Origin: Ralstonia condita | GTDB taxonomy: Bacteria > Pseudomonadota > Gammaproteobacteria > Burkholderiales > Burkholderiaceae | NCBI RefSeq assembly: GCF_958405655.1 | Contig: NZ_CATYWO010000003.1 | Span: 310,001-374,000 of the forward strand | Length of the DNA: 64,000 bases | Reading direction: 5' to 3' | In this document: piece by piece, positions 16,360 to 24,942 of the stretch | Layout: each line of letters opens with the position of its first letter | How positions within the stretch are numbered: position 1 is the stretch's first letter | Program-made: the position numbers and the translations under genes | Notes under the pieces: model-generated | The model's input: the letters and a program-made list of their open reading frames with translations, nothing else | What the model was told of the DNA's origin: nothing | Database searches by the model: none

Positions 16360-17244
16360 ATGGAAATCTTTGGTGTTCCGCTACCGGCCATGCTCAGCCA
16401 GCTGCTGCTGGGCCTGGTCAACGGTTCGTTCTATGCGATGTTGAGCCTGGGCCTTGCGGTCATCTTCGGGCTGCTCAACGTCATCAATTTCGCGCACGGT
16501 GCGCTGTTCATGCTGGGGGCGGTGCTCACGTGGATGGGCTTCTCGTACCTGGGCGTGCCGTATTGGGCGATGCTCGTGCTGGCGCCCCTGGTGATCGGCG
16601 TGCTGGGTATGGTGATCGAACGCACGCTGCTGCGCTTCATCTACAAGCTCGATCATCTCTATGGCCTGTTGCTCACGCTGGGCGTGACGCTCGTCATCGA
16701 GGGGGTATTCCGCGCCATCTACGGTGTGTCGGGCCTGCCGTATGACACGCCTGAACTGCTGCAGGGCGCGACCGATCTTGGCTTCATGATCCTGCCGAAT
16801 TACCGTGCGTGGGTGGTGGTGGCCTCGCTGGTCGTGTGCTTCGCCACGTGGTTCATGATCGAGAAGACCAAGCTGGGCGCCTACCTGCGGGCAGGTACCG
16901 AGAACCCGAAGCTGGTCGAAGCCTTTGGTGTGAACGTGCCGCTGATGGTCACGCTCACCTACGGCTTTGGCGTGGCGCTGGCGGCGTTCGCGGGCGTGCT
17001 GGCGGCGCCGGTCATCCAGATCTCGCCGCTGATGGGTCAGAGCTTGATCATCACCGTGTTTGCGGTGGTGGTGATCGGCGGCATGGGCTCGATCATGGGT
17101 TCGATCATCACCGGCCTTGCCCTGGGCGTCATCGAGGGGCTGACCAAGGTGTTCTATCCGCAGGCGTCGTCCACCGTGGTGTTCGTGATCATGGTGCTGG
17201 TCTTGCTGGTGCGTCCGGCCGGCCTGTTCGGTAAAGAGAAATAA
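16360..17244 (+). CDS. livH: Branched-chain amino acid ABC transporter permease
   Basis: Inner-membrane permease of 294 residues with about eight membrane helices. Features are LLLGLVNGSFYAMLSLGLAVIFGLLNVINFAHGAL near the N-terminus, the EAA-like cytoplasmic loop AGTENPKLVEAFGVNV, and a GGMGSIMGSIITGL segment late in the protein, all standard for LivH. It follows the binding protein by 81 bases and precedes livM by 13 bases. Confidence 0.93.
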   Translation: MEIFGVPLPAMLSQLLLGLVNGSFYAMLSLGLAVIFGLLNVINFAHGALFMLGAVLTWMGFSYLGVPYWAMLVLAPLVIGVLGMVIERTLLRFIYKLDHLYGLLLTLGVTLVIEGVFRAIYGVSGLPYDTPELLQGATDLGFMILPNYRAWVVVASLVVCFATWFMIEKTKLGAYLRAGTENPKLVEAFGVNVPLMVTLTYGFGVALAAFAGVLAAPVIQISPLMGQSLIITVFAVVVIGGMGSIMGSIITGLALGVIEGLTKVFYPQASSTVVFVIMVLVLLVRPAGLFGKEK

Positions 17245-17257
17245 GCGAAGCGGCACT

Positions 17258-18244
17258 ATGCAAAACACCTCTTCCTTCAAATACGTCCTGTACGGCCTGC
17301 TGCTGGTGGCGCTCATTGCGGCACCGCTGGTGGGCGCGTATCCGGTGTTCGTCGCCAAGCTGCTGTGCTTTGCACTGTTTGCGTCCGCGTTCAACCTGCT
17401 GCTGGGCTACACCGGGCTGCTGTCGTTCGGGCACGCAGCCTTCTTTGGGGGCGCCGGCTACGTGGCGGGCTACCTGATGCGCGACCTGAACGTGACGCCG
17501 GAACTGGGTCTCCTGGCCGGTACCGCGGCGGGCGCCTTGATCGGCCTGGTCGTGGGCCTGCTGGCGATCCGTCGCCAGGGCATCTACTTCTCGATGATCA
17601 CGCTGGCGCTGGCGCAGATGCTGTACTTCTTCTGCCTGCAGGTGCCGTTCACCGGCGGCGAGGACGGCCTGCAGGGCGTGCCGCGCGGCAAGCTGTTCGG
17701 CGTGCTGGACTTGTCTTCAGACCTGACGCTGTATTACGTCGTGCTCGTCATCGTGGTGCTGGCTTTCCTGCTGATTGTGCGCACGATCCACTCGCCGTTC
17801 GGGCAGATCCTCAAGGCCATCAAGGAGAACGAGCCTCGCGCGATCTCACTCGGCTATGACACCGACCGCTTCAAGCTGCTGGCCTTCGTGTTGTCCGCGG
17901 CGCTGACCGGCCTGGCCGGTTCGCTCAAGACGCTGGTGCTCGGTTTCGAAACGCTGACCGATGTGCACTGGTCGATGTCCGGCTCGGTCATCCTGATGAC
18001 GCTGGTGGGCGGTCTGGGCATCCTGTCGGGCCCACTGCTGGGCGCGGCGCTGGTGATCGCGCTGGAAAACAAGCTCGGCGACATCGGCACTTTCCTGGCA
18101 GGCGTGACCGGCATCGACGGGTTCAACATCCTCGGGGAATCGGTCACGACGGTAACGGGCGCGATCTTCGTGATCTGCGTGCTGACGTTCCGCCGCGGCA
18201 TCATGGGCGAGATTGCGGCTCGCGTGCCGTGGTTGCGGCGTTGA
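17258..18244 (+). CDS. livM: Branched-chain amino acid ABC transporter permease
   Basis: Second permease, 328 residues, about nine membrane helices. NLLLGYTGLLSFGHAAFFGGAGY is the LivM hallmark; the coupling loop reads FGQILKAIKENEPRAISLGYDTDRFKL and VGGLGILSGPLLGAAL follows. It closes the five-gene transporter operon, with the terminator found about 200 bases after the stop. Confidence 0.93.
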   Translation: MQNTSSFKYVLYGLLLVALIAAPLVGAYPVFVAKLLCFALFASAFNLLLGYTGLLSFGHAAFFGGAGYVAGYLMRDLNVTPELGLLAGTAAGALIGLVVGLLAIRRQGIYFSMITLALAQMLYFFCLQVPFTGGEDGLQGVPRGKLFGVLDLSSDLTLYYVVLVIVVLAFLLIVRTIHSPFGQILKAIKENEPRAISLGYDTDRFKLLAFVLSAALTGLAGSLKTLVLGFETLTDVHWSMSGSVILMTLVGGLGILSGPLLGAALVIALENKLGDIGTFLAGVTGIDGFNILGESVTTVTGAIFVICVLTFRRGIMGEIAARVPWLRR

Positions 18245-18682
18245 CGTCACAATGCGCGAAGATACCGGCCGTTTTGGGTTGGACGCGGCAACTTGGTGCC
18301 CCTTGCACCGTAAGGGTTTGCTCTAGTTGCTGCATTGCGGTGCATCTTTTACAGTCTCGTCACGGTTTTCGCACGAGATAAATGAGGCGGGAGCGAGGAG
18401 ACGACAGCACACACCGCACGAAACGGTGGAGATGCTAAATAAAATAGAGGCCCTGCCGGGTGATCCCCGGCAGGGCCTTTTAGTTTTTGGCGCCAGGCAT
18501 TCGCCACTCGGGCGGCCACGGCGGCAATTGCAGGGGAGGGCGCGGGCGGGGTCGTCCATGGCAAGGCGTCCGATGGAGCGTTTTCACCAGCCTGTTGGCA
18601 GGCTATCCACAAAAGAAGTGCCTGCGTGGTCGACGCCTATGCGGCCGCTGCATGACAATGGCGCCTTCGCCCAACGCCGCCC
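18245..18682 (+). other. 438-base gap after livM: long 3' leader to a terminator
   Basis: No gene could be supported. The first 200 bases hold several short dyads (GGTGC/GCACC near 18294-18308; TCTCGT/ACGAGA at 18355-18378) and end in an intrinsic terminator. This is either a structured livM 3' end or a small RNA. The remaining 200 bases before the next start show no recognisable feature. Confidence 0.4.
18448..18487 (+). terminator. Intrinsic terminator downstream of the liv operon
   Basis: A 13-base-pair stem (AGGCCCTGCCGGG / CCCGGCAGGGCCT) with a five-base loop is followed by TTTTAGTTTTT. It is strong and sits about 200 bases after the livM stop. Confidence 0.9.
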
Positions 18683-19120
18683 ATGATGCTTTCCACCCGC
18701 CTCGCCACGCCGGAAGACCGGCCGCGCCTGCTGGCCGCCATTGCCCCGATGGGGGCTGCGCTGCAGCTGGCACACGCCGTTGATACGCTGTTGGCCCAGC
18801 CCGCCATGCATCCATGCATGCTCGTTGAATCCGGCGAGGCGCCGGTTGGCGTTGTGCCCATGACGCTTGTGCCCCACCTCGTTCTGGGCGGCTTGGTGGC
18901 GTGGCTGCCGGTCGGCGTGATGGTCTTGTCCGGCGGTACGACGGTGCTTGATGTCGCGCTGTCCGCCGTCAATGAGTACGCCAGCGCACATGGCATACTC
19001 CACACCCTGCTGCCGCCGGCAGCGCTGGCGGCCGACGAGGCTGCGGCCTTCGGCTTTGTGCCCGATACGTCCGGCTGCTGGCTGCGCAGCGCCCGTCCGT
19101 CACCCAAATCGCTGGGTTAG
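18683..19120 (+). CDS. Hypothetical protein, weakly GNAT-like
   Basis: Soluble protein of 145 residues. The N-terminus (RLATPEDRPRLLAAI), the central MLVESGEAPVGVVPM and the late EYASAHGI...AAAFGFVPDTS resemble the order of elements in GNAT acetyltransferases. The acetyl-CoA loop (R/Q-x-x-G-x-G/A) is not visible; the corresponding region is hydrophobic, GGLVAWLPVGVMVLSGGTTV. It could be a degenerate or divergent acetyltransferase. Two ATGs in a row (18683, 18686) make the exact start uncertain. It is followed 35 bases later by the TSUP permease on the same strand. Confidence 0.6.
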   Translation: MMLSTRLATPEDRPRLLAAIAPMGAALQLAHAVDTLLAQPAMHPCMLVESGEAPVGVVPMTLVPHLVLGGLVAWLPVGVMVLSGGTTVLDVALSAVNEYASAHGILHTLLPPAALAADEAAAFGFVPDTSGCWLRSARPSPKSLG

Positions 19121-19155
19121 CCCCTTACGTTCATTCGCCTGGTCCTGTTTCCCTG

Positions 19156-19914
19156 ATGGAATTCGCCTTGCTCGCCGTGGCCGGCTTTCTGGCCGGCCTC
19201 ATCGATGCCGTAGCCGGTGGCGGCGGTCTGGTGCAGATTCCCGCGCTGTTCTCCGCTTATCCGAGCCTGGCGCCGGCGACGCTGATCGGCACCAACAAGG
19301 TCGCGTCGATGTCCGGTACGGCCACGGCGGCGGTGCGCTACGGCCGCACGGTACGCATCTACTGGGGCGCGACGGGGCCGGCAGTGGTCACGGCGTTTGT
19401 GTTTTCGCTGCTGGGCGCATGGGCGCTCACGCATATTCCGGCCGAACCGCTGCGCCGCGCGCTGCCGTTTGTGCTGGCGGTGCTGCTCGTCTACACGGTC
19501 GCCAAGAAGAACCTCGGCGCAGACCACGCGCCCCGCCTGTCGGGTTGGCGCGAGCGCGCCGTGGCGCTGCTGGCGGGCGCCGTCATCGGCTTTTACGACG
19601 GCGTGTTCGGACCCGGCACGGGCAGCTTCCTGATGATTGTTTTCGTGCGCGCGTTCGGATACGACTTCCTGCACGCATCGGCATCCACCAAGGTCGTCAA
19701 CCTGGCGACGAATGTGGCCGCCATGCTCTTGCTGGCGGCCAAGGGGCACGTCTGGTGGCAGCTCGGCCTCGTGATGGCCGTGGCCAATGTGGCGGGCAAT
19801 CAGGTCGGCAGCCACCTCGCGCTGCGGCACGGCAGCCGCTTCGTGCGCAAGGTGTTCATCGTGGTGGTGCTGGCGTTGATCCTGAAGACGGCTTACGACG
19901 CCTTCATGCGCTGA
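19156..19914 (+). CDS. TSUP (TauE/SafE) family membrane permease
   Basis: Integral membrane protein of 252 residues with seven to eight predicted helices. Duplicated family motifs are seen: GLIDAVAGGGGLVQIPAL and IGTNKVAS in the first half, GFYDGVFGPGTGSFL and ASTKVVNLATN in the second. TSUP members move sulfite, sulfonates, sulfoacetate or related anions; no sulfur-metabolism gene is adjacent, so the substrate is open. Its 3' end overlaps the convergent cupin gene by 11 bases. Confidence 0.88.
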   Translation: MEFALLAVAGFLAGLIDAVAGGGGLVQIPALFSAYPSLAPATLIGTNKVASMSGTATAAVRYGRTVRIYWGATGPAVVTAFVFSLLGAWALTHIPAEPLRRALPFVLAVLLVYTVAKKNLGADHAPRLSGWRERAVALLAGAVIGFYDGVFGPGTGSFLMIVFVRAFGYDFLHASASTKVVNLATNVAAMLLLAAKGHVWWQLGLVMAVANVAGNQVGSHLALRHGSRFVRKVFIVVVLALILKTAYDAFMR

Positions 19915-20281
19915 GCTGCGTGTCGAGCGACACGGTGCGCTCGGTGACGACGTCGCCCGTGTGCTGCGTGCTGACGGTTTCGATCAGCATGATCCCGCAC
20001 TCGTCGTCGGCGACCGGGAAATGCCGCACGCCGCGCGGCACCACGCAGAACTCACCGGGGCCGAGGTGCACGTCGGCGCGGTCTTCGAAAGCGATCTTCA
20101 GGTGGCCGTAGACCACGAAGAACAGTTCGTCTTCGTTCGGGTGATCGTGCCAGACGAATTCGCCCTTCAACTTGGCGACCTTGATGTACTGGTCATTGAC
20201 CTGGCCGACGATGCGGGGTGACCAATACGCCGTCACCTGTGCCAGTGCCTGTGCGACCTGCACAGCGTGTCCTGCGAGCAT
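19904..20281 (-). CDS. Cupin-domain protein
   Basis: Single-domain cupin of 125 residues. Motif 1 is FVWHDHPNEDELFFVVYG with metal ligands His, His and Glu, and motif 2 is LGPGEFCVVPRGVRHFP with the last His. The ATG at 20281 is chosen because GGAG lies eight bases upstream on the coding strand; the open frame extends 21 codons further without a site. Its function is unknown: small cupins of this kind may be isomerases, dioxygenases or sugar binders. It converges with the TSUP gene. Confidence 0.85.
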   Translation of the reverse strand: MLAGHAVQVAQALAQVTAYWSPRIVGQVNDQYIKVAKLKGEFVWHDHPNEDELFFVVYGHLKIAFEDRADVHLGPGEFCVVPRGVRHFPVADDECGIMLIETVSTQHTGDVVTERTVSLDTQLSA

Positions 20282-20450
20282 GATGGGCTCCGATGGGTGG
20301 GAAGTGTCCAAAGATAAGGTTGCGCCGCGCGCTTTCCCAACCAAACTTTCTAATCGGGTCGATCACGCAGGCTAATGCCCGGCGCGCTGTCATCGTGTTG
20401 CCGCAGGCGGCGGATACGCTGCCGGGTTTCTTTGCTCGACGTGCGACGCC

Positions 20451-21002
20451 ATGGCTTTGAGTCTCGACGACATCCGAACCCTGTTCGACCGCCACGGCCA
20501 CATTGCCTACAGCGGCGAACCCGTCACCCAGCTCGAACATGCGCTGCAGACGGCCGCGCTTGCCGAGGCGGCGGGCGCTACCGCCGCGCTCGTCACCGCC
20601 GCGCTGCTGCACGACCTCGGCCACCTGCTGAACCCGCAGGGCGACACGCCCACGGCCCGCAGCATCGACGATCAGCATCAATATTTCGCGCTGCCGTTTC
20701 TGCGCGCGACGTTTCCAGACGCGGTGCTCGAACCGATCCGCCTGCATGTGGACGCCAAGCGCTGCCTGTGCGCGATGGATGCGCATTACTACGCGCGGCT
20801 GTCGGCGGATTCCGTGCGCAGCCTGGCGCTGCAGGGTGGCGTGTTTTCCGCCGAAGCGGCCGAAGCGTTCTTGCAGCGCCCATACGCCGCGGACGCGCTG
20901 CAACTGCGGTGCTGGGACGATCTGGCCAAGGTGGCCGGCCAGTGCACGCCGGCACTCGGACATTTCCTCGGCATCGCGGCTCGCGCTTCAGCGGCAGCGT
21001 AG
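20451..21002 (+). CDS. PhnZ-like HD-domain oxygenase
   Basis: Predicted cytoplasmic diiron HD-domain protein of 183 residues. Metal-ligand candidates are H30, H54-D55 (LLHDLGHLL), H76 and H99, and a Tyr/Glu pair (Y20, E23) lies in the stretch AYSGEPVTQLEHALQTA. From memory, the spacing of these residues tracks the published 2-aminoethylphosphonate-cleaving enzyme PhnZ (Y24, E27, H34, H58, D59, H80) with a constant offset of four. This family is annotated as phosphonate-degradation HD oxygenase. No phnY, phnW or phosphonate transporter is adjacent, so it is an orphan. Its end overlaps the convergent reductase gene by 15 bases. Confidence 0.85.
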   Translation: MALSLDDIRTLFDRHGHIAYSGEPVTQLEHALQTAALAEAAGATAALVTAALLHDLGHLLNPQGDTPTARSIDDQHQYFALPFLRATFPDAVLEPIRLHVDAKRCLCAMDAHYYARLSADSVRSLALQGGVFSAEAAEAFLQRPYAADALQLRCWDDLAKVAGQCTPALGHFLGIAARASAAA

Positions 21003-21944
21003 GCTGCGCAGGGTGGTGCCGACGGCTTCGTCCCACGGCGTGTGCGGCTCGGCGCCGAGCGCCTGCACCAGCCGGGTGTTGTCCATGCAGACGGGGTGTT
21101 GCCACAGGTAGCGCATTTCGCGCATCTCGCGCAGCATTTCAGAGAACGGTGCCAGTACCGGGAGCAACCACCATGGGAAGGCGCGCGTCCTGACTGGGTG
21201 CCCCACGGCGCGCCCGATCGATGCCGCCATCTGCGTGCCGTCGGCATCCCAGTGGCCGCGCATGTGGTAGACGGCGAAGTCGGGCAGGCGGTCGCCCTGT
21301 TCGACGAGCCGCAGCATGGTCTCGGCCACATCTGGCAGATACGCCCATTGGTGACCGACACCGCGCGTACCGGGGGAGGTGATCGTTCGCACCGGCTTGC
21401 CCGGCCGCACCAGGGCGCCGGCAAACCAGGTGTTGGCGGTTTGCGGCCCGAAGAAGTCGCCGGCGCGCACGATCAGGCTGCGCACGCCTTCGGCGCTGGC
21501 GGCCTGCATGCGGCGCTCCAGCTCCACGCGAATCCGGCCTTTGCGGGTGAGGGGCTGTTGCGCGGTGGTCTCGCGCAGCACGGGAAATGTGTCCGGTGCA
21601 AAGTTGTAGACCGTGCCGGGCAGCACGATGCGCGCGCCCGACGTCCGGGCCGCGGCGATGGTGTTGTCGATCATCGGCAGCACCAGGCCGGCCCAGTTGT
21701 GATAGCCGGGCGGGTTCACCGCATGCACGATCAGCTGCACCCCTTGGGCCGCGCTGACCACGTCGTCGCGGACCATGGCGTCGCCGCGAATCCATTCGAA
21801 GGTGTTGTCGCGCCCGGCGAGGGCATCCGGATTGCGCTGCAGCGCGCGGACATGCCAGCCTCGCGCCACCAGGCGTCGTGCCACTTCCCCACCGATGCCG
21901 CCCGTTGCGCCCAGCACCAGCGCCATGCGTTTTGCGTGATCCAT
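20988..21944 (-). CDS. NAD(P)-dependent epimerase/NmrA-type oxidoreductase
   Basis: Atypical short-chain dehydrogenase of 318 residues. The nucleotide-binding motif is ALVLGATGGIGGEVARRL (GxxGxxG); IRGDAMVRDDV and the LIVHAVNPPGYHNW stretch fit the atypical SDR/NmrA class, and no classical YxxxK catalytic pair is evident. There is no signal peptide. It is divergent from the LysR gene (96 bases between starts), which suggests that LysR controls it. Substrate unknown. Confidence 0.82.
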   Translation of the reverse strand: MDHAKRMALVLGATGGIGGEVARRLVARGWHVRALQRNPDALAGRDNTFEWIRGDAMVRDDVVSAAQGVQLIVHAVNPPGYHNWAGLVLPMIDNTIAAARTSGARIVLPGTVYNFAPDTFPVLRETTAQQPLTRKGRIRVELERRMQAASAEGVRSLIVRAGDFFGPQTANTWFAGALVRPGKPVRTITSPGTRGVGHQWAYLPDVAETMLRLVEQGDRLPDFAVYHMRGHWDADGTQMAASIGRAVGHPVRTRAFPWWLLPVLAPFSEMLREMREMRYLWQHPVCMDNTRLVQALGAEPHTPWDEAVGTTLRSLRCR

Positions 21945-22040
21945 GACTCTGCTCCCGTGTGATGGCGTGTTGCGATGGAGGTATTCTGGTCGCGGCTGTG
22001 ATTCAATGGAATTGTTGATGATGATCGTGCTGCTATACGG

Positions 22041-22943
22041 ATGTGTATGACTGGAGCGGAGCCGGGCTGGGAGCTGTACCGAACGTTTCTCGCGGTCGTG
22101 CGGGAGGGGTCGCTATCGGGCGCCGCGCGGGCGCTGGGTCTGACGCAGCCGACGGCCGGGCGCCATGTCGATGCGCTGGAGCGCGCGCTGGGCCTCGCTT
22201 TGTTCATCCGAACGCAGCAGGGCCTGAGCCCGACCGAGGCGGCGCTGTCGCTGCGCCCGTTTGCCGAATCCCTGGAGGCGACCAGCGCCGCCTTGCTGCG
22301 CGCGGCATCCAGCCATGGCCAGGGCGTGCGCGGCACCGTGCGCGTCACGGCCAGCGACGTGGTGGCGGTGGAAGTGCTGCCGCCCATCCTCGCCGACCTG
22401 CACGCCACGTATCCCGATCTCACCATCGAGCTGGCGCCGTCCAATCGCATGGAAGACCTGCTCCGGCGTGAGGCCGACATCGCCGTGCGCATGCTGCCGC
22501 CCACGCAAGGTGTGCTGATCGCGCGCCAAATCGGCGGCATCGAGCTGGGGCTGTTTGCGCACCGGCGGTATCTGGACCGGCGCGGTAGGCCCGCGACGGT
22601 GGAAGATCTCTCCGGCCACACGCTGATCGGCTACGACAAGGAAAACGCGTTCCTGCGTGGCCTGCGCGGGCAGCTGCCGTGGGCGCAGCGCAACCGCTTT
22701 GCGCTGCGCACCGACAGCGATCTGGCGGCCATTGCCGCGCTGCGCGCCGGGTTCGGCGTGGGCTTTTGCCAGATCGGCCTGGCGCGCCGCAACCCTGACC
22801 TGGTGCGGTTGTTCGGCGACGAGGTTTCGCTGATGCTCGACACCTGGGTCGCCATGCACGAAGACCTGCGTGACAGTCCGCATTGCCGCGCCGTGTTCAA
22901 TGCGCTGGCTGCGGGCCTCGCGCGGTACATCGACGGTGACTGA
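22041..22943 (+). CDS. LysR family transcriptional regulator
   Basis: LysR-type regulator of 300 residues. It has an N-terminal helix-turn-helix (FLAVVREGSLSGAARALGLTQPTAGRHVDALERALGLALF) and a PBP2-like effector domain (GTVRVTASDVVAVEVLPPILADLHATYPDLTIEL). Two ATGs (22041, 22047) could serve as start. It is divergent from the NmrA-type reductase; the shared intergenic gap contains a short CAAT-N3-ATTG dyad (22004-22014), a possible LysR site. The inducer is unknown. It could regulate the reductase as its target; that is inference. Confidence 0.9.
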   Translation: MCMTGAEPGWELYRTFLAVVREGSLSGAARALGLTQPTAGRHVDALERALGLALFIRTQQGLSPTEAALSLRPFAESLEATSAALLRAASSHGQGVRGTVRVTASDVVAVEVLPPILADLHATYPDLTIELAPSNRMEDLLRREADIAVRMLPPTQGVLIARQIGGIELGLFAHRRYLDRRGRPATVEDLSGHTLIGYDKENAFLRGLRGQLPWAQRNRFALRTDSDLAAIAALRAGFGVGFCQIGLARRNPDLVRLFGDEVSLMLDTWVAMHEDLRDSPHCRAVFNALAAGLARYIDGD

Positions 22944-22952
22944 CCGCTCGCG

Positions 22953-23168
22953 CTAGCTGGCGCGGCGCAGCGGATCGAGCAGGCCCTTCAGACCGTTGTG
23001 GTCCAGCTCCTGCATCAGCGCCAGCAGCCGGCCGATCTGGCCGGGCGGAAAGCCTTCACGCGCGAACCAGTTGAGGTAATGGCCGGGCAGGTCGGCAATC
23101 AGGCGGCCCTTGTATTTGCCGAAGGGCATTGGCGTGGTGACGAGGCGGTGGAGATCTTCGGGTTGCAT
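22953..23168 (-). CDS. DUF3820 family protein
   Basis: Small protein of 70 residues with the family core MPFGKYKGRLIADLPGHYLNWFAREGFP, which I know as DUF3820 (quorum-sensing-inhibitor-like small family, function not established). The ATG at 23168 is used; the frame opens further upstream but without family sequence. The stop is 9 bases from that of the convergent LysR gene. Confidence 0.82.
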   Translation of the reverse strand: MQPEDLHRLVTTPMPFGKYKGRLIADLPGHYLNWFAREGFPPGQIGRLLALMQELDHNGLKGLLDPLRRAS

Positions 23169-23391
23169 GGGCGCTATTGTGCCGCCCGCGCGGGCTTGCG
23201 TGCCGGCGTGCTGCGGCAAGGGCGCCACACTGCCCGTCGACCTTGACCATTGCGGACCGGAGGGGCCTGGAGGCCGCGCCGCGCTGACGAGTCACGTTGT
23301 CTACGGCGCCAGTGGGCCTCGTGAACACGTGAAGGTTCGGGGTATCTCCCCCTTGTCCGCGCGGCGTGACTCCTTCTAGACTCCTTCATCC

Positions 23392-23407
23392 CCGACCGAG
23401 CGGTCGG
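23392..23407. promoter_or_regulatory. Candidate TetR-type operator upstream of the orphan binding protein
   Basis: CCGACCG, two bases, CGGTCGG is a perfect 7+7 dyad, 56 bases before the start of the solute-binding protein gene. CCGACCG-type dyads are typical of TetR-family operators in beta-proteobacteria (e.g. phenylacetate control). The assignment to that family is inference. Confidence 0.45.
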
Positions 23408-23463
23408 CCAATCGCAGATTCAGGGCGGGCGCAGAACCCGCTTCGCACACCTCAGGAGACGGC

Positions 23464-24612
23464 ATGAAGGTTTCGCGCGCAACCCGCATTGCACTGGCTG
23501 CCACCGCATTGTTGGCCGGCACGGCATTCGCCCAGGTCAAGGTCGGCATCACGGTATCCGCTACCGGCCCGGCGGCTTCGCTGGGGATTCCCGAGAAGAA
23601 CACCGTCGCGCTGCTGCCCAAGGAAATTGCGGGCAAGAAGATCGAGTACATCGTGCTCGACGATGCGTCCGACACGACCACGGCCGTCAAGAACACGCGC
23701 AAGCTCATCACCGAGGACAAGGTCGACCTGGTGATCGGCTCGACTGTCACGCCGAACTCGCTGGCGATGGTTGACGTCGTGGCCGAGAACGAAACGCCGA
23801 TGATCACGCTGGCTGCCTCCGCGCGCATTGTCGAGCCGGTGGACGTCAAGCGCGCGTGGGTGTTCAAGACACCGCAGAACGATTCGCACATGGCCACCGC
23901 CATTGCTGAGCACATGGTCAACCATGGGGTGAAGACGGTGGGGCTGATCGGCTTTGCCGACGCGTACGGAGATTCATGGGCGCAGGAGTTCGACAAGGTG
24001 GCGACGCTGCGCAAGTTGAAGGTCGTCGCGAACGAGCGCTTCGCACGCACCGATACCTCGGTGACGGGGCAGGTGCTGAAGATCATGTCGGCCAACCCCG
24101 ATGCCGTGCTGATTGCCGGTTCCGGCACGCCGGCCGCGCTGCCCGAGCGTGCGTTGAAGGAGCGAGGCTACAAGGGCAAGCTGTACCAGACGCACGGTGT
24201 GGCGAATGCTGACTTCCTGCGTGTGTGCGGCAAGGACTGCGAAGGCACGTTCCTGCCGGCGGGGCCCATTCTGGTGGCGGATCAACTGCCCGACAGCAAT
24301 CCCGTCAAGAAGCAGGCGCTCGCATACAAAGTGGCCTATGAAAAGGCGTACGGCGGCCAGGTTTCGACGTTTGGCGGACACATGTGGGACGCCGGGCTGT
24401 TGCTGGCGCACGCCATGCCAGATGCCCTCAAGAAGGGCCAGCCCGGCACCCTGGCGTTCCGCAAGGGGCTGCGCGATGCATTGGAGACGACGACGAACCT
24501 GGCGGTCTCGCACGGTGTGATGAACATGAACGCGAAGGATCACCTGGGGCTCGATCAGCGCTCGCGCGTCATGGTCGAGATCAAGGACGGGAAGTGGAAA
24601 CTGCAGAATTGA
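23464..24612 (+). CDS. Orphan ABC transporter substrate-binding protein (Liv type)
   Basis: Periplasmic type I solute-binding protein of 382 residues with a signal peptide (RATRIALAATALLAGTAFA, cleavage near residue 20). The mature part starts VKVGITVSATGPAASLGIPE and contains YIVLDDASDTTTAVKNTRKL and SVTGQVLKIMSANPDAVLIAGSG, as in Peripla_BP_6 members linked to aromatic or branched-chain acid uptake. AGGAG lies eight bases upstream of the ATG. No permease or ATPase gene is next to it, so it must share a transporter encoded elsewhere. A TetR-like dyad is upstream and a terminator follows 45 bases after the stop. Confidence 0.88.
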   Translation: MKVSRATRIALAATALLAGTAFAQVKVGITVSATGPAASLGIPEKNTVALLPKEIAGKKIEYIVLDDASDTTTAVKNTRKLITEDKVDLVIGSTVTPNSLAMVDVVAENETPMITLAASARIVEPVDVKRAWVFKTPQNDSHMATAIAEHMVNHGVKTVGLIGFADAYGDSWAQEFDKVATLRKLKVVANERFARTDTSVTGQVLKIMSANPDAVLIAGSGTPAALPERALKERGYKGKLYQTHGVANADFLRVCGKDCEGTFLPAGPILVADQLPDSNPVKKQALAYKVAYEKAYGGQVSTFGGHMWDAGLLLAHAMPDALKKGQPGTLAFRKGLRDALETTTNLAVSHGVMNMNAKDHLGLDQRSRVMVEIKDGKWKLQN

Positions 24613-24656
24613 ACGAGCCGCCATGGCCCGGCCGTCGGGCTGTGGCAGGTCACAGG

Positions 24657-24689
24657 ACGCCGCATCCAATCCGATGCGGCGTTTTTTTT
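24657..24689 (+). terminator. Intrinsic terminator after the orphan binding-protein gene
   Basis: A 10-base-pair stem (ACGCCGCATC / GATGCGGCGT), six-base loop and a run of eight T residues. Confidence 0.9.
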
Positions 24690-24772
24690 GAAAGGTGCGC
24701 GGTCGCGGCCGAGGGGGGAGGGAGGGCGATGACGTCCGACAATTAACATAGGCAGCGCATTTCCTGTGAGAG

Positions 24773-24788
24773 TGTTTCACGTGAAACA
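24773..24788. other. parS: parS site 1
   Basis: Exact TGTTTCACGTGAAACA, the consensus ParB-binding palindrome; symmetry extends one more base on each side. It lies in the gap before mnmG, 3.6 kb from parB. Confidence 0.95.
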
Positions 24789-24813
24789 CACCGTTCTCGA
24801 CAGAAGCGGTGCA

Positions 24814-24829
24814 TGTTTCACGTGAAACA
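24814..24829. other. parS: parS site 2
   Basis: A second exact TGTTTCACGTGAAACA, 41 bases after the first (start to start, about four helical turns). Symmetry extends two bases on each side, giving a perfect 20-base palindrome. Confidence 0.95.
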
Positions 24830-24942
24830 TGGAAACGCGATGAAATTTGTCTCTCGCGCCGCATCCTCGAACAGTCAGGTAGGTGGACGACTTATAATTC
24901 GCCTTCTTTAAATTTCCGATCCCTCCACGCGAGGAGGAAGCC

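Larger units (their letters stand above)
24613..24942. other. 330-base gap with terminator, two parS sites and the mnmG promoter
   Basis: The first part holds the terminator of the binding-protein gene. Then come two parS palindromes, 41 bases apart start to start, and a perfect -10 hexamer TATAAT (24893-24898) without a convincing -35, followed by an AGGAGG ribosome site just before mnmG. No gene is visible. Confidence 0.7.
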
